Positions 60,647-64,000 of a stretch of 64,000 nt of DNA are shown here, piece after piece. Origin of the DNA: Cyclina sinensis (lineage: Eukaryota; Mollusca; Bivalvia; Venerida; Veneridae); NCBI GenBank assembly GCA_012932295.1, contig JAAONU010000001.1, forward strand, positions 47,527,134 to 47,591,133. Direction: 5' to 3'. A program made the position numbers and the translations under genes. The notes under the pieces are model-generated. The model made no database searches and had not been told where the DNA came from. It saw only the letters and a list, made by a program, of their open reading frames with translations. Numbering within the stretch: the stretch's first letter is position 1; every line of letters starts with the position of its first letter.

Positions 60647-61882
60647 TTATAAAACTAACGTAAATTTCATGTTTTTATATGAATAGATAGTAAACAGTGT
60701 TTTTTAAAGTTTGTTAGAGCTATTTGTAAACGATAATAAATATTCAGATTTTGGGGGAAATGGATATTGTTTAATTAAAATGCATAGAGCTTTTTTGTCT
60801 GATCTTAAAAATGTAGCTGAAAAGGTAGAAACGTCATTCTTAACATTTCTATTCATGAAAACATTAAATCTTTTGAACGACATGGGACATCTGACAAAAG
60901 GTATGAGTTTTTTTTTCTATCAAAACTAAAATGTAATAAAAAATACTAGTAACACGTTAATATTTGCCGTCAAAGAACAAAGACTCCCTATTTTATCATA
61001 ACTCAATTTATCAACTGTCAGCTACAGCTTGTGTGAGTGACTTGTGGCATTTAACGTTCTTTATAGATTATCCCTGAGGACAAGTATTCTTGTTACCAGG
61101 ACTGTTTGTCTTTTAGAAAATACAAATTTAAATATACATATACGCAAACAGACTGACAATATTTGGTGTCGGTGTCGCTGTGTATTCCAGTTAAATGGAA
61201 TCGTTATGTTTACTCTTGTTTATTTTTCATTCCTGTTTAAATGTTTTGCAAGCTATAGATATTTTACATGTTAATTTGTTTCATAAAAAGTGTGTTATTT
61301 ATAACATATTTTAAAACCACATTTTAGTTTTGAAATATAAAGTTTTATTGAAAACTAATTTCTTGTATTAACATTTTATTATTAAAGCCTACGTTTAATG
61401 TTGTTTTACTTGCTGTGTTGTCGAATTTACAATACTGGTGTCTGATTGTATAAAATACGGACACGTTATAGACACGTATAGAATGGAGATACGCATGTCC
61501 AAGGACATAAGAGGGCAAAACATTATGGACATTTTCAATATGCTATTTGATTGTCTGATTCATTTTTGACACGTCACGTGACTGACAATATGTAGTGTCG
61601 ACATGTATATGTGTTATTTATATAACGAGTGGTATCTGCGGTGTTTTCAAAACTACACGTTCTATTTAAAAATTATATCCACTGAAACGTTGTAGAATAC
61701 CTGAAAATGTTGTTTTTGAAAACAAAATCTTAGAAAAAAAACGAAAAGAAGAGCTTTAATCACATACTGAACCTTTAAATACTTTAGCACCCAGACAAAA
61801 TGGATCTTGGATCTTATCTACTGTAATCTTTCTTAAGAATGTTCTTGTTTTTTTTTCAATTTTGTTTTCGTTTTTTTCTTAC
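60647..61882. other. No gene seen
   Basis: AT-rich spacer ending in T-rich sequence (61,845-61,880) directly at the left breakpoint of duplication copy 2. The 72- and 76-codon ORFs here are unconvincing. Confidence 0.4.
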
Positions 61883-64000
61883 ATCAAATGATGCAAGTCA
61901 GAAGACACTATTCTCATGAATTAAAAACTCCTAGTAGTTTCTTTATCTAAAAGAAACATGTGCAGATCTCCATAGAGGTTTCGTAATTAAATTATGTAAC
62001 AGGGCACAGAAAGAGCATTGCGGAACATACTATTGCCTGTCTTGTTTACTCTCAGAGAAATGGTAAATGTTTACTGGGTTATCGCAGTACAAGGCAAGAA
62101 TCTTGTCATGCGTTAACAATAGTATCAACAATCTTCTGTACAGGCTACTGTGATATGCATCGAGAAATGAAATATATTACAAAAGTTCATAGCATCATCA
62201 TTCATCAGCATCTTGATTTTCAAGATTTTTCAAATAGGAAGGACAACTTGATGTTGACTGGCTGTCCGTCATGCTGAATACAAAAAAGACAAGACATTTT
62301 ACTTCGAATGCCAATTTTAAAACATGGACATTATAACGATAGACATTCCTTAAAAAATCTTGTTAAACTCGACATAATGACCTCATTCATAATTTGTAGA
62401 AATAAATGTCATTGCATGTTTTCACTTAAACGGGCGCCGGTCAAGCATCTTTTAAAACTATACTATGCTATGTGCGCGGCTTATGTATATTTCGGAAATG
62501 AAACTTTTTTATTAATAGAGGGAAATTTATGAACACTCGTAGTTTTACTGTAGCTGGCGTATGATGATGTTTTAGCGGCTATGATTTTTTTGTTTTCATT
62601 CTAAGTGTTTACCCGAGTTCACTTACCTAATAACTGGCTCATGCAGTTCATATTTATTGACCCTAGTTCATACTTCCAACTATTAAGTTAATTTCTGGTG
62701 TACACTTAAACATAAGGCTATAAGGTATAGACTCTGCATTCTCCGGTTCTTTGATAGTCGAATGATTGAACTGAAATATGTTGTTTTATAGTGAAGTTAA
62801 CTATATTTCATTGCAAAACATGTACTTTGAAACTCATTTGTTAACGCTACGTGTACAGATATCTTGGGAAACAGCTTTTAGATGCCTACTCTCCAAAGTG
62901 ACATGTCACTTTATATTTTAAATTTATTTAATGAAAATATTAGAAATTCTTCCATTTTTATATGCTCATTTTTCAGCTGTCAGTTACAGCCAATAATGAT
63001 AGCATTTTGGATGGCAACATGGTATTTCCCTGGGAAAATGATTTGTAGGTAATGTTAAGGCCTTAATGGTATTTCCCTTTGCATAACAAACAACGTTCGG
63101 TGAGAAAGGAAAGACTTCTCTGTAAATAAATGTATTTATATATCAAGACAATATCTCCTAATTGCTTCAAAGACTTGTTGTGCGCCTTTTTAACTCGTCT
63201 GTTTTGTCGAGTTAGTGTGATCACTTAGTCGTCGTCGGCGTCGTCATTGTACAAAAACTTTAATGATTACTCATAAAGCATAAGGCTTAGAGTGAGGATA
63301 TTTGGTGTTTAGTTGTAGTTCTGTCGAGTTGACCTCTGCCAAGCTGGGTCAAATCATGACTCAAAGGTCAATATTGGCCCCGGCTCTGGCTTATATATAG
63401 CTACATAGGAAACAATTTAAAGATCTTTTTTAAAACCGCTTGACACAGAGATTTGTAGTTTGGTGTGAGGCAATCTCTTATAGACCTCTACCAAGATTGT
63501 TCACTGCGGTCAGAGGTCACTTGGTGTTGCTTAGACTTATATACTAAAAAACCTCTTTATGGTAAAGCACTAAGCCTAGGACTTAACTATTAACTTACAC
63601 GGGATGCGTAGGTACACCCCCTCTTGCATGGGGCCACAACCCCATTCCCTAGATTTCTTTTAAATTTCTTTTCTTGTTGCTTCATTTCTTGGCTGCATAG
63701 GTACTTACCTATAGTACTTTTTTCATTTCTTTAGTTTGTTGAAAGTGTAGATACTTCCAAATCCATTCACGGAACATCCCCCCTCTAGTTTAATAACTTT
63801 TTTTGCTTTTTTCTTTGTATCAGTAGGTAATTGCCGCCACAGCCCCGCATCCGCCCCAAATAGACGACCCCTTTCCTAAAAAACATGTGATTTCTTTGGA
63901 TTTTGGATGGGTTGATACTCGTAATGCCTGGACAGGACCCCCACCCCACAACGACCTCCCCACCAGTTTTTCTTTTTATTCCTTATTTTGCATTTTATTG
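61883..64000 (+). repeat. Large direct duplication, copy 2 (runs off window)
   Basis: It is the counterpart of 53282-55416, colinear to the last base of the window. Differences are scattered substitutions plus small indels (for example one T lost in the poly-T run near 62503, shortening the shared ORF). The true right boundary is unknown. It begins exactly one repeat offset after copy 1, as a head-to-tail tandem duplication of an ~8.6 kb unit would. Confidence 0.95.

Overview
The window is AT-rich animal nuclear DNA, most likely from a bivalve mollusc. This rests on repeat types: CCGTCCGTC-rich elements with internal tandem repeats, a terminal hairpin and a TTCTTGTTT end; a tRNA-derived SINE ending in a CAAACCAAACC tail; and a tRNA-Thr-like SINE with a GAGACGTT core. 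I see no operons, rRNA or CRISPR array, and no intact host gene that I can name. It reads as gene-poor intergenic or intronic DNA filled with transposable elements of different ages.

Layout. 0-6 kb: dispersed repeat copies, a Helentron-like element (1.04-1.66 kb), a small hAT-like MITE (2.56-2.83 kb), a decayed minisatellite of 30-33 bp units (3.4-3.8 kb) and microsatellites. 6.1-11.6 kb: a putative 5.4 kb element with short inverted termini and many CCATGG-type motifs at both ends; its centre holds ETS-like promoter motifs, a foldback MITE, small exon-like ORFs and a frameshifted coding-like stretch. 11.6-20.4 kb: mostly unique AT-rich DNA, more dispersed repeat copies and a SINE. 20.4-25.7 kb: a dense cluster of two Helentron-like elements and two non-autonomous TIR elements, one carrying a tRNA-like box. 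28.5-34 kb: a GC-rich hairpin, a possible first exon, and two copies of a hAT-like element, one with an exact 8-bp target duplication and the other containing a 31-bp minisatellite. 41.1-42.5 kb: a Tc1/mariner element with nearly identical TIRs and the only convincing protein gene, a DD34E transposase lacking about 50 residues between its first two catalytic acids. 50-52.2 kb: two SINEs and an almost wholly palindromic foldback element. 53.3-64 kb: a direct duplication of at least 2.1 kb, about 3 percent diverged, with the second copy running off the window end; a TTAA-flanked MITE and another Helentron-like element lie between the copies.

How the parts relate: the non-autonomous elements depend on transposases encoded elsewhere, because no complete Tc1, hAT, PIF/Harbinger, piggyBac or Helitron enzyme is visible here. 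Candidate host exons (28.7 kb, 43.2 kb minus strand, 9-10.3 kb) rest only on reading frame and splice-site appearance and are given low confidence. All statements come from reading the sequence by eye; no alignment or database search was run.
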